Positions 7,726 through 15,573 of a stretch of 64,000 bases of DNA are shown piece after piece. The stretch is from UBA952 sp044361535 (lineage in GTDB: Bacteria > Bacteroidota > Bacteroidia > Flavobacteriales_D > Crocinitomicaceae): assembly GCA_044361535.1 (NCBI GenBank), contig JBIKIQ010000018.1, forward strand, positions 1-64,000, in the 5' to 3' direction. The stretch's first letter is position 1. The number at the start of each line of letters is the position of its first letter. The position numbers and the translations under genes were made by a program. The notes below the pieces were generated by a model that did not search any database, had not been told where the DNA came from, and worked only from the letters and a program-made list of their open reading frames with translations.

Positions 7726-8484
7726 ATGTACCGACCGCGAATTATTCCTGTTTTATTACTCAAGGACAATGGATTGGTTAAATCCACTAAATTCAAGAAC
7801 TACAAATATATAGGTGATCCTATAAATGCAGTTCGAATTTATAATGAGCTGGAGGCAGATGAAATTGTCTTTTTAGACATTGAAGCCACAAAAAAAGGGA
7901 AATTAATAGACATTCAACTTGTTAAAGAAATTGGAGAGGAAGCAAATATGCCATTTGCCGTGGGTGGTGGAATTAAAACACTTGATGATATTCAAAAATT
8001 AATTCAGGCAGGAGCAGAAAAAGTAATAATTTGCACAGAAGCACTCGCTCGCCCAGAATTCATCAAAGAGGCGAGTGAAATGTTTGGATCATCGTCTATC
8101 AGCGTGTGCCTAGATTTTAGCAAAGTATTTTTTGGAGGGACTAAGATTTTCAGCCATGGTGGTACAAAAAAACACCAAATTACGCCTGTGAGCTTTGCTA
8201 AGCAAATGGAACAATTTGGCGCAGGTGAAATCATAATCCAATCAATTGACTGTGACGGGATGATGGCTGGATATAATTACCAAGAATCAATAGAGATTGC
8301 TAAATTAGTTTCAATACCAATTACTATTCTGGGTGGCGCTGGTAAATTAGACGACATTAAAAATGCACATAAAGAATTCATTTTCAACGGCTATGCAGCG
8401 GGGAGTTTATTTGTATACCAGGGTGTACATCGTGGTGTTCTAATAAATTATCCTGAAAAGGAAAAGAAGAAAACTATTTTTTAG
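7726..8484 (+). CDS. HisF-like ammonia-channel protein of sugar amidation (WbuZ/HisF2 family)
   Basis: A 252-residue (beta/alpha)8 protein of the HisF family (GDPINAVRIYNELEADEIV, FAVGGGIKT). In histidine HisF, Asp11 and Asp130 act in the cyclase step. Asp130 is kept (residue 129 here), but the Asp11 position is Leu11, in IIPVLLLKDNG. Loss of this Asp fits the glycosyl-amidation WbuZ/HisF2 branch, where the barrel passes ammonia from the HisH partner to a sugar amidotransferase. The amidotransferase gene follows 74 bp downstream on the same strand and the hisH partner is divergent. Annotation as a histidine enzyme would be misleading. The start ATG is well placed, with a weak TAAATTAG just upstream. 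Confidence 0.85.
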   Translation: MYRPRIIPVLLLKDNGLVKSTKFKNYKYIGDPINAVRIYNELEADEIVFLDIEATKKGKLIDIQLVKEIGEEANMPFAVGGGIKTLDDIQKLIQAGAEKVIICTEALARPEFIKEASEMFGSSSISVCLDFSKVFFGGTKIFSHGGTKKHQITPVSFAKQMEQFGAGEIIIQSIDCDGMMAGYNYQESIEIAKLVSIPITILGGAGKLDDIKNAHKEFIFNGYAAGSLFVYQGVHRGVLINYPEKEKKKTIF

Positions 8485-8546
8485 TCTATCATAAACGACT
8501 TCTATAAAATTTATTTATTCATTCTGTTGATTAGATTTAATTTACT

Positions 8547-8554
8547 TACTTTTG
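8547..8554 (+). promoter_or_regulatory. TAnnTTTG -7 box before the amidotransferase gene
   Basis: TACTTTTG ends 4 bases before the GTG start at 8559, implying a separate, near-leaderless transcript if used. No clear -33 element is seen. Confidence 0.4.
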
Positions 8555-8558
8555 CTTT

Positions 8559-9692
8559 GTGAAAATTAGGCCCTATCAACAATGTGTGAGATGTGTTATG
8601 GATACCACTGATCCTATCATCACATTTAATGATCAAGGAGTTTGCAATCATTGTACAGAATACCTTAATGTTCGTGCGGCTTACAGTTATAAAGGAAATG
8701 AAACAGACAAACAATTTCAATCCCTTGTAGAAAAAATTAAATCCGATGGTAAAAACCGCTCCTATGACTGCGTTGTAGGTTTGAGTGGTGGTGTTGATAG
8801 TTCTTATGTGGCTTATTTGGCTAAAAAAAATGGGTTACGAGTTTTAGGAGTTCACATGGATAATGGTTGGAACTCAGAAGAGGCCGTTCAAAACATTAAG
8901 AACATAGCCCAAATATTGGGTATTGACTACGAAAGTTATGTGTTGAATTGGGAAGAATTCAAAGACATCCAATTGGCATTCTTAAAGGCTTCAATACCAG
9001 AGGCAGATACCCCAACCGATATTGCCATATTATCAAGTTTACACAAAGTAGCAAAAAAATACGGCGTAAAATACATTATAAGTGGTGGTAACTTCGCAAC
9101 AGAAGGAATACTACCCAAACATTGGCATTACAATGCGAAAGATTTGACTTATTTCAATTTCATTCAAAAAAACTATGGGAAATTAAAGTTGAAGAGTTTT
9201 CCAACTTTCGGATTTACAAGTGAAATGTATTACAAATTGGTTCGGAAAATCAAAATGGTTTATCTCTTAAATTTTGTACCCTATGATAAAACAGAGACAA
9301 TACAATTACTTGAAAAAGAATTGAATTGGAAGAACTATGGCGGGAAACATTACGAGTCAAAATACACTGGTTTTATTCAATCGTATTACCTTTTCAAAAA
9401 GTTTAATATTGACTACCGAAAGGCTACTTTATCATCTCAAATTTGCGCAAATTCAATTACAAGACCTGAAGCATTAGAAATCCTTAAAAACATTCCTTAC
9501 AACGAGGAAAAGATAAAAAGAGAAATTGATTTTATCGCCAAGAAATTAGGAATTACCACAAATCAATTATATGAGATAATCAACCAAAAACCTAAATGGT
9601 ATGAAGATTATCCAAATGATGAAAAGTGGTTAAAATATGTTTACGATAGTTATCGTAAAATCTTCAAAAAAGAAAAATTAGCAAGTTTTTAA
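8559..9692 (+). CDS. N-acetyl sugar amidotransferase (WbuX/WbpG/PseA family)
   Basis: This 377-residue protein belongs to the family that turns an N-acetyl group on a nucleotide-activated sugar into an acetamidino group, as in O-antigen and pseudaminic or legionaminic acid derivatives. It begins with two CxxC pairs (Cys9/12 and Cys29/32), likely binding zinc. The PP-loop SGGVDSS follows at 76-82 and ISGGNFATEGILP further on, features shared with tRNA-thiolating ATP pyrophosphatases. The start is GTG at 8559. It follows the HisF-like gene by 74 bp; together with the HisH-like gene it makes a complete ammonia source, channel and transferase set. The target glycan is unknown, and no sugar-nucleotide genes are nearby. 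Confidence 0.88.
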   Translation: MKIRPYQQCVRCVMDTTDPIITFNDQGVCNHCTEYLNVRAAYSYKGNETDKQFQSLVEKIKSDGKNRSYDCVVGLSGGVDSSYVAYLAKKNGLRVLGVHMDNGWNSEEAVQNIKNIAQILGIDYESYVLNWEEFKDIQLAFLKASIPEADTPTDIAILSSLHKVAKKYGVKYIISGGNFATEGILPKHWHYNAKDLTYFNFIQKNYGKLKLKSFPTFGFTSEMYYKLVRKIKMVYLLNFVPYDKTETIQLLEKELNWKNYGGKHYESKYTGFIQSYYLFKKFNIDYRKATLSSQICANSITRPEALEILKNIPYNEEKIKREIDFIAKKLGITTNQLYEIINQKPKWYEDYPNDEKWLKYVYDSYRKIFKKEKLASF

Positions 9693-9784
9693 TATTTTTT
9701 AGAACTTCATTTCAAAAATCTAACTTTTTCCTAAAAAGATTCGCATATTTTTAATCAAATACTTCATATTTAAAATAATTCTTG

Positions 9785-9792
9785 TAAATTTG
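9785..9792 (+). promoter_or_regulatory. TAnnTTTG -7 box for rpmE2
   Basis: TAAATTTG followed by GC lies 30 bp before the rpmE2 ATG. At the -33 distance the sequence is TTC rather than TTG, a one-base mismatch. Confidence 0.45.
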
Positions 9793-9822
9793 CACTCCGA
9801 TTAAGATATTTAATACTAAGTT

Positions 9823-10077
9823 ATGAGAAAAGATATACATCCAGATGACTACAGATTAGTTGTATTCAAAGACATGTCAAACGAATATTCATTTCTATGC
9901 CCTTCTTGCGCTCAAACAAAAGATACAGTTGTTTGGGAAGATGGGAATGAGTATCCATTGGTAAAATTAGATATCTCTTATAAATCACATCCTTTCTTTA
10001 CGGGTGTTCAACAATTCGTTGATACTGCAGGTAGAATTGATAAATTCAAAAACCGTTACGGTCGTCATTTAAAATAA
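9823..10077 (+). CDS. rpmE2: 50S ribosomal protein L31 type B
   Basis: This 84-residue protein matches type B L31 (MRKDIHPDDYRLVVFKDMS at the start, SHPFFTGVQQFVDTAGRI, then a basic KFKNRYGRH tail). Type B L31 is usually called the zinc-independent form, but a CPSC pair is present here, the remainder of a zinc knuckle; I believe this is usual in Bacteroidota. The gene stands alone, with its own -7 box upstream and a strong intrinsic terminator downstream. Confidence 0.95.
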   Translation: MRKDIHPDDYRLVVFKDMSNEYSFLCPSCAQTKDTVVWEDGNEYPLVKLDISYKSHPFFTGVQQFVDTAGRIDKFKNRYGRHLK

Positions 10078-10100
10078 GTAATGACATAAAATATTGGCTT

Positions 10101-10127
10101 AAAGGACTGCATAGCGGTCCTTTTTTT
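10101..10127 (+). terminator. Intrinsic terminator of rpmE2
   Basis: AAAGGAC and GTCCTTT form a 7-bp stem around a 9-nt loop, running directly into a T tract, 23 bp after the rpmE2 stop. Confidence 0.85.
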
Positions 10128-10137
10128 ATTAATTAAA

Positions 10138-11067
10138 CTATTGCCATTTAAGCAATTCAAACGCATCTTTAGATTCTACTGTTGGAAATTCATGTTGTAC
10201 CTCCCGAATTAATTGTTCAAGAATATTTTTTTTATATGTTCGATTTGAAAATATTGCAATAACTTCTCTTGCAGGCGATTGTCCATTTCTACTGGAATAA
10301 ATTGAATAAAAATGATTTTTATTCAATGTCTCAGATAAGTAATTAGAAGGAACTAATGTATAGCCACCATTTTGGTTTACCATTTTCAGTAAAATCTCTA
10401 TACTACCACCTTCGTAATTCCAATGATCTGAATTCTTGTTTTCGTCAATTTGACAAAAATGCATCATTTGAGATCGCAAACAATTTCCACGATTCAATAA
10501 CCATGGATGCATAAAATCTAATTGCTCAGTGGTTAAATGATCTTTCTTAAATGAAGGAACATACGCTTTTATTTCTTCAATAAATAAAGGGACAGTTCGT
10601 AATTTTGGTTCATTAATAGGACCAGCCAAAATCCCCAAATCTATCGACTTTGATTCCAAAGCTTCAAGTAATTCACTCGATTTTAACTCAACAATCTGTA
10701 ATTGAATCTTAGTGAATTTGGACTGCCAAATTGGAAACATTTTAGGAATCAGATAGGAAGAAATTGTTGGAATTATTCCTATACGAACTCGTTCCACATA
10801 CTCACCGTTCATTTGCTTTATTAGCACATCCATTTGATCCATTTGATCCAATACTCCTCTACAAATAGTAATAAGCTCTTCCCCAAATGAAGTGAGCTCC
10901 ATTGGATTTGAAGATCGATCAAAAATTGGAAAACCTAAAATTTCCTCAGCCTTCTTTACTTGCATTGACAAGGTTGGTTGAGTTACGAAACATCGTTCAC
11001 TTGCTTTCTGAAATTGCTTTTCTTCACTCAAAACTACGAGGTAATGCATTTGTTGTATTGAAATCAT
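10138..11067 (-). CDS. oxyR: LysR-type hydrogen peroxide sensor and regulator OxyR
   Basis: This LysR-family activator has the winged HTH at residues 18-37 and a C-terminal sensing domain of two Rossmann-like halves. The redox cysteines are conserved: Cys196 and Cys205 in NRGNCLRSQMMHFC have the nine-residue spacing and surroundings of the Cys199/Cys208 disulfide switch of E. coli OxyR. The gene is divergent from a thioredoxin, Dps and AhpC cluster, the classic OxyR targets. A half-site-like sequence lies immediately before its start codon, consistent with autoregulation. Assignment is firm; control of each neighbour is inferred from position. Confidence 0.92.
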   Translation of the reverse strand: MISIQQMHYLVVLSEEKQFQKASERCFVTQPTLSMQVKKAEEILGFPIFDRSSNPMELTSFGEELITICRGVLDQMDQMDVLIKQMNGEYVERVRIGIIPTISSYLIPKMFPIWQSKFTKIQLQIVELKSSELLEALESKSIDLGILAGPINEPKLRTVPLFIEEIKAYVPSFKKDHLTTEQLDFMHPWLLNRGNCLRSQMMHFCQIDENKNSDHWNYEGGSIEILLKMVNQNGGYTLVPSNYLSETLNKNHFYSIYSSRNGQSPAREVIAIFSNRTYKKNILEQLIREVQHEFPTVESKDAFELLKWQ

Positions 11068-11108
11068 ATAGATAATATTTATGCTAAATTAAAAATTATT
11101 GATAATAT
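11068..11108. promoter_or_regulatory. Candidate OxyR operator between oxyR and the thioredoxin gene
   Basis: Bases 11068-11082 fit half of the OxyR consensus, ATAGnTnnnAnCTAT, with one mismatch (T for C). GATAATAT is directly repeated at 11071-11078 and 11101-11108, exactly 30 bp apart, about three helical turns on the same DNA face. TAGATA and TATCTA bracket the region as an inverted pair. It adjoins the oxyR start, where a LysR-type protein would bind to control both divergent genes. Confidence 0.4.
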
Positions 11109-11159
11109 CTAAGATGGATTTCTAATAATTTTGTTTTTATAATTTAAAATTCATAACCT

Positions 11160-11495
11160 ATGATCCAAACAATAACAACTGCCGATTTTGAGAATGTAAT
11201 TAATGATCCATTAAAAATAATCCTCGTTGATTTTTATATGCCTCATGGTTGTGGTGCTTGCGATACTCTTGACAAAGTTCTTATAGATTATCGCGAGAAA
11301 AACAACCACGACAATATACTCGTTAAAATTGATGTTACAAATGAAGAAAACACCTCCCTTTGCTTGAAATATGCAATTCGCCAGGTACCGACATTAATAT
11401 TGTTTAAAAATGGAAATGTCATTGATAAGAATATTGGCGCACTCAATTTGAATCAATTAATTGAATTTATAGAAAAGCATAAAGAAAATAATTGA
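11160..11495 (+). CDS. Thioredoxin-family protein with atypical CGAC active site
   Basis: A 111-residue single-domain thioredoxin fold with no signal peptide, so cytoplasmic. The redox pair is Cys31/Cys34 in MPHGCGACDTL: the usual WCGPC Trp is replaced by Gly and the middle Pro by Ala. The cis-Pro loop (RQVPTLILFKNG) is intact. The changed motif should alter redox potential or partner choice. It is the first gene divergent from oxyR and is followed by dps and ahpC, so it probably helps reduce peroxiredoxin or OxyR after peroxide stress (inference). Confidence 0.85.
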   Translation: MIQTITTADFENVINDPLKIILVDFYMPHGCGACDTLDKVLIDYREKNNHDNILVKIDVTNEENTSLCLKYAIRQVPTLILFKNGNVIDKNIGALNLNQLIEFIEKHKENN

Positions 11496-11575
11496 TAGAT
11501 CTAGATTCTAAAATGTAATCTTGTTTACTCGCTAATCATGAATTTTGTCTAACGTATAATTTTAAAATCAAAAAA

Positions 11576-12049
11576 ATGAAAAATCTAACGCAATCTTACA
11601 AAGACAAACTCAATCAATTACTTTCTTCTTACCAAGTCCATTATCAGAATTTACGCCTGTTGCATTGGAATGTAAAGGGTGAAAAATTTTTTGAATTACA
11701 TGCTAAGTATGAAGAATTATACAATCGCAGTCAGATTATTATCGATGATTTAGCAGAACGACTTTTAGCATTGGAAGAAACTCCACTTTCACGTTATAGT
11801 GATTATTTAAAACACAGTGTGATTTCTGAAAGTCAAATTGTTTCTGAAGGATTTCGAGGAATTCAGTACGTTGTAAACGCACAAAATGACTTGTTAATTG
11901 TTGAAAGAGAGTTATTAAAACTTTCTGAGTCTCATGAAGACGAAGGAACAAACGCCTTAATTTCATCGTTAATACAAGAAAAAGAAAAAACAAATTGGAT
12001 GTTTACCGCTTCGCTACATAAACAAAAAGAAGAAGAAGTCTTATTTTAA
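11576..12049 (+). CDS. dps: Dps-family ferritin-like DNA-protection protein
   Basis: This 157-residue four-helix protein of the Dps/miniferritin family forms a 12-subunit shell that uses H2O2 to oxidise Fe(II). The ferroxidase signature is seen in LHWNVKGEKFFELH followed by YEELYNRSQIIIDDLAERL, giving the His, Asp and Glu ligands shared across subunits. The N-terminal extension is short with two Lys, so strong DNA binding is uncertain. It lies 80 bp after the thioredoxin gene and 64 bp before ahpC, in a peroxide-defence block next to oxyR. Confidence 0.92.
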   Translation: MKNLTQSYKDKLNQLLSSYQVHYQNLRLLHWNVKGEKFFELHAKYEELYNRSQIIIDDLAERLLALEETPLSRYSDYLKHSVISESQIVSEGFRGIQYVVNAQNDLLIVERELLKLSESHEDEGTNALISSLIQEKEKTNWMFTASLHKQKEEEVLF

Positions 12050-12060
12050 CGAGAATTAAG

Positions 12061-12068
12061 TAATTTTG
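12061..12068 (+). promoter_or_regulatory. TAnnTTTG -7 box before ahpC
   Basis: TAATTTTG followed by CA lies 45 bp before the peroxiredoxin ATG, in the dps-ahpC gap. A clear -33 TTG is not visible. Confidence 0.4.
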
Positions 12069-12113
12069 CATTGAATTTAAACTAAATAATAACCAAAAAA
12101 AATAAAGAGTAAA

Positions 12114-12746
12114 ATGGCAACATTAGTTGGAAAAAAAGCGCCCTCGTTTAAGGCGGCAGCGGTAGTAAATGGAGGAGAAATCGTAAATGATTTTTCATTG
12201 GATCAGTATTTAGGGAAAAACCACGTAATTTTCTTTTTCTACCCGAAAGATTTTACGTTTGTTTGCCCATCTGAATTGCACGCTTTTCAAGCTGCATTAA
12301 GCGAATTCGAATCTCGTGGTGTGAAAGTAGTTGCATGTTCAACTGATACAGAGGAATCACACTGGGGATGGTTACAAGTACCGAAAAACAAAGGAGGAAT
12401 TGAAGGAGTTACCTATCCAATTGTGGCTGACACATCTAAAACTATCTCTGAGGCATTTGGTGTTTTGGCTGGTGAATACGAATACGACATGGAAGGCAAT
12501 TTAACAGCTACAGGGCCAATGATTGCTTATAGAGGATTGTATTTAATCAACAAGGAAGGAATGGTTATGCACCAATTGGTAAACTTTTTCCCACTAGGAA
12601 GAAATGTTGACGAAGCTTTGAGAATGGTTGATGCTCTTCAATATTTTGAAGAAAATGGTGAGGTATGTCCTGCTAACTGGCATAAGGGTGATGCAGCAAT
12701 GAAACCTTCATTTGATGGTGTAGCTGATTATTTAGCTTCTCACTAA
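12114..12746 (+). CDS. ahpC: 2-Cys peroxiredoxin (AhpC/TSA family)
   Basis: A typical 2-Cys peroxiredoxin of 210 residues that reduces H2O2 and organic peroxides. The peroxidatic Cys51 is in DFTFVCPSE and the resolving Cys185 in GEVCPANW, with the C-terminal extension ending in LASH. No ahpF is adjacent, so reduction probably comes from a thioredoxin system, possibly the neighbouring one (inference). It is the last gene of the oxyR-thioredoxin-dps-ahpC block and is followed by a strong terminator. Confidence 0.95.
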   Translation: MATLVGKKAPSFKAAAVVNGGEIVNDFSLDQYLGKNHVIFFFYPKDFTFVCPSELHAFQAALSEFESRGVKVVACSTDTEESHWGWLQVPKNKGGIEGVTYPIVADTSKTISEAFGVLAGEYEYDMEGNLTATGPMIAYRGLYLINKEGMVMHQLVNFFPLGRNVDEALRMVDALQYFEENGEVCPANWHKGDAAMKPSFDGVADYLASH

Positions 12747-12766
12747 AATTAATTTCAATAAAAATT

Positions 12767-12798
12767 AAACCGCTTGCAACTTTGTAGGCGGTTTTTTT
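12767..12798 (+). terminator. Intrinsic terminator of ahpC
   Basis: AAACCGC and GCGGTTT form a 7-bp stem around a 14-nt loop, leading into a run of seven T, 20 bp after the ahpC stop. Confidence 0.85.
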
Positions 12799-12826
12799 GT
12801 TGTTTTGTAAAATCAAATAATTAAAA

Positions 12827-13675
12827 ATGAAAAAACTATTTATTCTACTATCTATTTCTTTTGGATCATATTCCTTTGCACAAATTACAACTCCTCAGGC
12901 AAGTCCGCAGGCCAAAGTTGAACAAAAAGTCGGATTGGCTGATGTTTCAATTAGTTATTACCGTCCTGCTAAAAGAGGTAGAACTGTGTTTGGAGATGTT
13001 GTTCCCTTCGGAGAACTTTGGAGAACTGGAGCGAATGAAAATGCAAAAATCACAACATCTGATGCGTTAATTTTTGGAAAAGACACTTTGAAAGCGGGTA
13101 CCTATGCGATTTTCACCAAGCCTAATACTTCAAATTGGGAAGTGATTTTTTATTCAGATTATTCAAATTGGGGAACACCCGAAAATTGGGATGAGAAAAA
13201 GGTTGCGTTAAAAACTATCGCACCGGTGTCCAAAATAGCAGAAAGCGTTGAAAATTTCACCATTGGATTTGACAAAATGGAAAATAGTTCGGCAGAAATT
13301 ATCATGACTTGGGAAAATACAAAAGTTACCATTCCATTTTCTTTAAACACAAAAGACAAAGTGTTAGCAAGCATTAAAAAAACAATGGATGGGCCTACTG
13401 CAAATGACTATCATAGAGCTGCGTCATTTTATTTTACGGAGAAAATTGATGTAAAAAAAGCATTAGAATGGTCTACAAAAGCAGTAGAATTACGTGGAGA
13501 ATCAGCGTATTGGATGACACGATTACTTTCTCAATTACAAGCTGAAAATGGAGATTATAAAAAGGCAATAGAAACAGCAAAAAGGTCAATGGATGCTGCT
13601 GAGAAAGATGGTGATATGAATTATGTCAAGCAAAATAAATCTTCAATTGAAGAGTGGAGCAAGAAGAAAAATTAA
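12827..13675 (+). CDS. DUF2911-domain exported protein
   Basis: A signal peptide (about residues 1-18, ending FAQ) leads into a DUF2911 domain. Its hallmarks are VSISYYRPAKRGRTVFG, PFGELWRTGANENAKI and LKAGTYAIFTKP. The last 110 residues look like a short TPR-type helical region (ALEWSTKAVELRGESAYWM, YKKAIETAKRSMDAAEKDG). DUF2911 proteins are abundant in Bacteroidota and have no established function that I know. The protein is probably periplasmic. It stands between the ahpC terminator and a convergent membrane-protein gene. Confidence 0.85.
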   Translation: MKKLFILLSISFGSYSFAQITTPQASPQAKVEQKVGLADVSISYYRPAKRGRTVFGDVVPFGELWRTGANENAKITTSDALIFGKDTLKAGTYAIFTKPNTSNWEVIFYSDYSNWGTPENWDEKKVALKTIAPVSKIAESVENFTIGFDKMENSSAEIIMTWENTKVTIPFSLNTKDKVLASIKKTMDGPTANDYHRAASFYFTEKIDVKKALEWSTKAVELRGESAYWMTRLLSQLQAENGDYKKAIETAKRSMDAAEKDGDMNYVKQNKSSIEEWSKKKN

Positions 13676-13681
13676 GACTGT

Positions 13682-14599
13682 TTATTTCTGACCTGTAATT
13701 TGGTTACTATACTTCGAAACTATTGGTGAACCAATCTTTTTTGAAAATGTAAAGGTAAATTTTGCGCCCACAAAGATAATTTGTGAAGAATAATGTACCC
13801 ATGCCATAAAAATAAATAGACTCCCTGCTATTCCGGCTGTTCCTAACACAAACATATTGAGTAAATAGTACTTTATTAATAATTGACCTAAAAAGAGCAG
13901 AACTGCCGTAACAATTGCCCCCATTGAAGCAACACGCCATGTTACCTTGCCATTGTTTAGAAATTTAAAAATCAACAAAAAGATAACATAATTCAACAAG
14001 ATAGAAAAGGAAAAATCCATTATTCGCAATATTAATACTTGGATATCTGTTGAAGAATCGAGCCACGAATGAATAACTGTAAAGCCAACAGAGTGGAACA
14101 TGTAAATAATTAAAAATACAGAAGCGAAAACAGCTAAAAATAATAATGAGATCAAACGCTCAAAAACATTTACTTGAATCGCTTTTCTCCCTTTGAAAAT
14201 AGTTTTTTCAATATTATAAAATTCGTTTATGCTATTTCTTAATGAAGTCAAGAAGGCAGAACTTGCTATTAAAACAAATAAAATTCCGATTATCTCCAAG
14301 AAAATATTCCCCTTATCTAAATTATACGTTCCAACTACAGCCATTATTTCATCTACATTGCTTAACCCTACATTTTCCACTAAAAAATTCTTAATCATTT
14401 TTAAAATAAAATCTTCACCAAGGATTCTTCCTAAAAAGGATATTATCAGGAATAATAAGGGAAACATAGAAAAAAGAGCGTAATAGGACAAAGCTGCACC
14501 ATGAAAAAATGCTCTTTCTTGAAAAAAGCTTAACAAGGTATCTTTTGCAAGATAAAAAATCACATGTAGACGATTGTATAATTTACTTTTGAATGACAA
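13682..14599 (-). CDS. YihY/BrkB-family inner-membrane protein
   Basis: A 305-residue polytopic protein with about six hydrophobic segments and the family hallmarks FFHGAALSYYALFSMFPLLFL near the N-terminus and VNVFERLISLLFLAVFASV in the middle. The BrkB name comes from a Bordetella serum-resistance factor; the old assignment as ribonuclease BN is considered mistaken. The molecular role is unknown. Its start overlaps the end of the upstream ABC ATPase gene by 17 bp, so the two are probably co-expressed. It converges on the DUF2911 gene with only a few bases between. Confidence 0.85.
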   Translation of the reverse strand: MSFKSKLYNRLHVIFYLAKDTLLSFFQERAFFHGAALSYYALFSMFPLLFLIISFLGRILGEDFILKMIKNFLVENVGLSNVDEIMAVVGTYNLDKGNIFLEIIGILFVLIASSAFLTSLRNSINEFYNIEKTIFKGRKAIQVNVFERLISLLFLAVFASVFLIIYMFHSVGFTVIHSWLDSSTDIQVLILRIMDFSFSILLNYVIFLLIFKFLNNGKVTWRVASMGAIVTAVLLFLGQLLIKYYLLNMFVLGTAGIAGSLFIFMAWVHYSSQIIFVGAKFTFTFSKKIGSPIVSKYSNQITGQK

Positions 14600-15497
14600 T
14601 TTGAATTCCGTTTGTTAGAGGTTTAAGAGAATGAAGGATAAAATCACCAACTTTTGTAACACAATAATTTTCAAAAAAAGAGCCTTTAAAAAAAGTGGTA
14701 GCAGCTTCTACAACTATTCCATTTGATTCAACAATACTATATTGAGATGGACGAAAATTAATTTGTTCTTTATTTATTTCTAATCGATTCCAAAAACCAA
14801 ATAACTCTGCCTGCTCCTTGTTCTTGGGATTAAAATAAATTTCTTCGGGTGTTCGTTTCCGTGATATTTGACCTTTTTTTAAATGAATAATGGTATCTGA
14901 AATTGATAATAAATCAGCTCCATCATGAGAAACAACAACCATTGAGCAGTTTACCTCAGATTTAAGCTTAGATAAATAGGCAACAAGCTTTGATTTTAAA
15001 ACCTCATCAAGATGTGCAAAAGGTTCATCCAATAACAAAATAGTTGGTTTTGTTGCCAATGCACGAGCAATAGCTACCCGCTGTTGTTCACCTCCAGAAA
15101 GTGCAATTGCCTTTTGATTCTCCAGTTTTTGCAACCCTAAAATTCGCATAATTTTTCTCACCCAAGTATCTCTCTTGTCAAATGCCAAATGAGCTGCCTT
15201 TACATGTATATTTTCATATACCGTGTGATAAATATCAAGAGCAAAATTTTGTTCGACAATTTGAACAAAGGGAAATCCTGGAATGAGCAGCTGATTAGCT
15301 GTTGGTAAAATTTTTCCTTGATAAAAAATATCACCCGATTGAGGGGTTAACTTTCCTGCAATTATGGCTAAAAGACTAGACTTTCCAGCTCCACTTTTTC
15401 CAACAATACCGAGTGTTTCACCTTGCTTAATTTGAAGAGAAATATTTTGTAAAATAGGTTTCTCAAAATCGAGTTTAATATTTCGTAATTCTATCAC
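14583..15497 (-). CDS. ABC transporter ATP-binding protein
   Basis: An ABC ATPase of 304 residues. Walker A is GKSGAGKSS near 34-42, the signature LSGGEQQRVAIARAL, Walker B LLLDEPFAHLD, and the switch His lies in VVVSHDGADLL. About 80 residues follow the ATPase core, perhaps a regulatory or TOBE-like tail (PTEEIYFNPKNKEQAELFG resembles that of ion or molybdate importers). No permease or binding protein is adjacent, so the substrate cannot be given. The start is GTG at 15497, 4 bases after a TATATTTG box. It overlaps the downstream brkB-like gene by 17 bp. Confidence 0.85.
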   Translation of the reverse strand: MIELRNIKLDFEKPILQNISLQIKQGETLGIVGKSGAGKSSLLAIIAGKLTPQSGDIFYQGKILPTANQLLIPGFPFVQIVEQNFALDIYHTVYENIHVKAAHLAFDKRDTWVRKIMRILGLQKLENQKAIALSGGEQQRVAIARALATKPTILLLDEPFAHLDEVLKSKLVAYLSKLKSEVNCSMVVVSHDGADLLSISDTIIHLKKGQISRKRTPEEIYFNPKNKEQAELFGFWNRLEINKEQINFRPSQYSIVESNGIVVEAATTFFKGSFFENYCVTKVGDFILHSLKPLTNGIQIVIQK

Positions 15498-15501
15498 AAT
15501 A

Positions 15502-15509
15502 CAAATATA
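15502..15509 (-). promoter_or_regulatory. TAnnTTTG -7 box before the ABC ATPase gene
   Basis: The minus strand reads TATATTTG ending 4 bases before the GTG start at 15497, the same spacing as at hisH, sufE and dusB. Confidence 0.4.
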
Positions 15510-15573
15510 TTTGAAAGTCTACCACATAGTAGAATTGCTTCAAATACTCTTCAACGCAGCGTTGTAGATAAGT

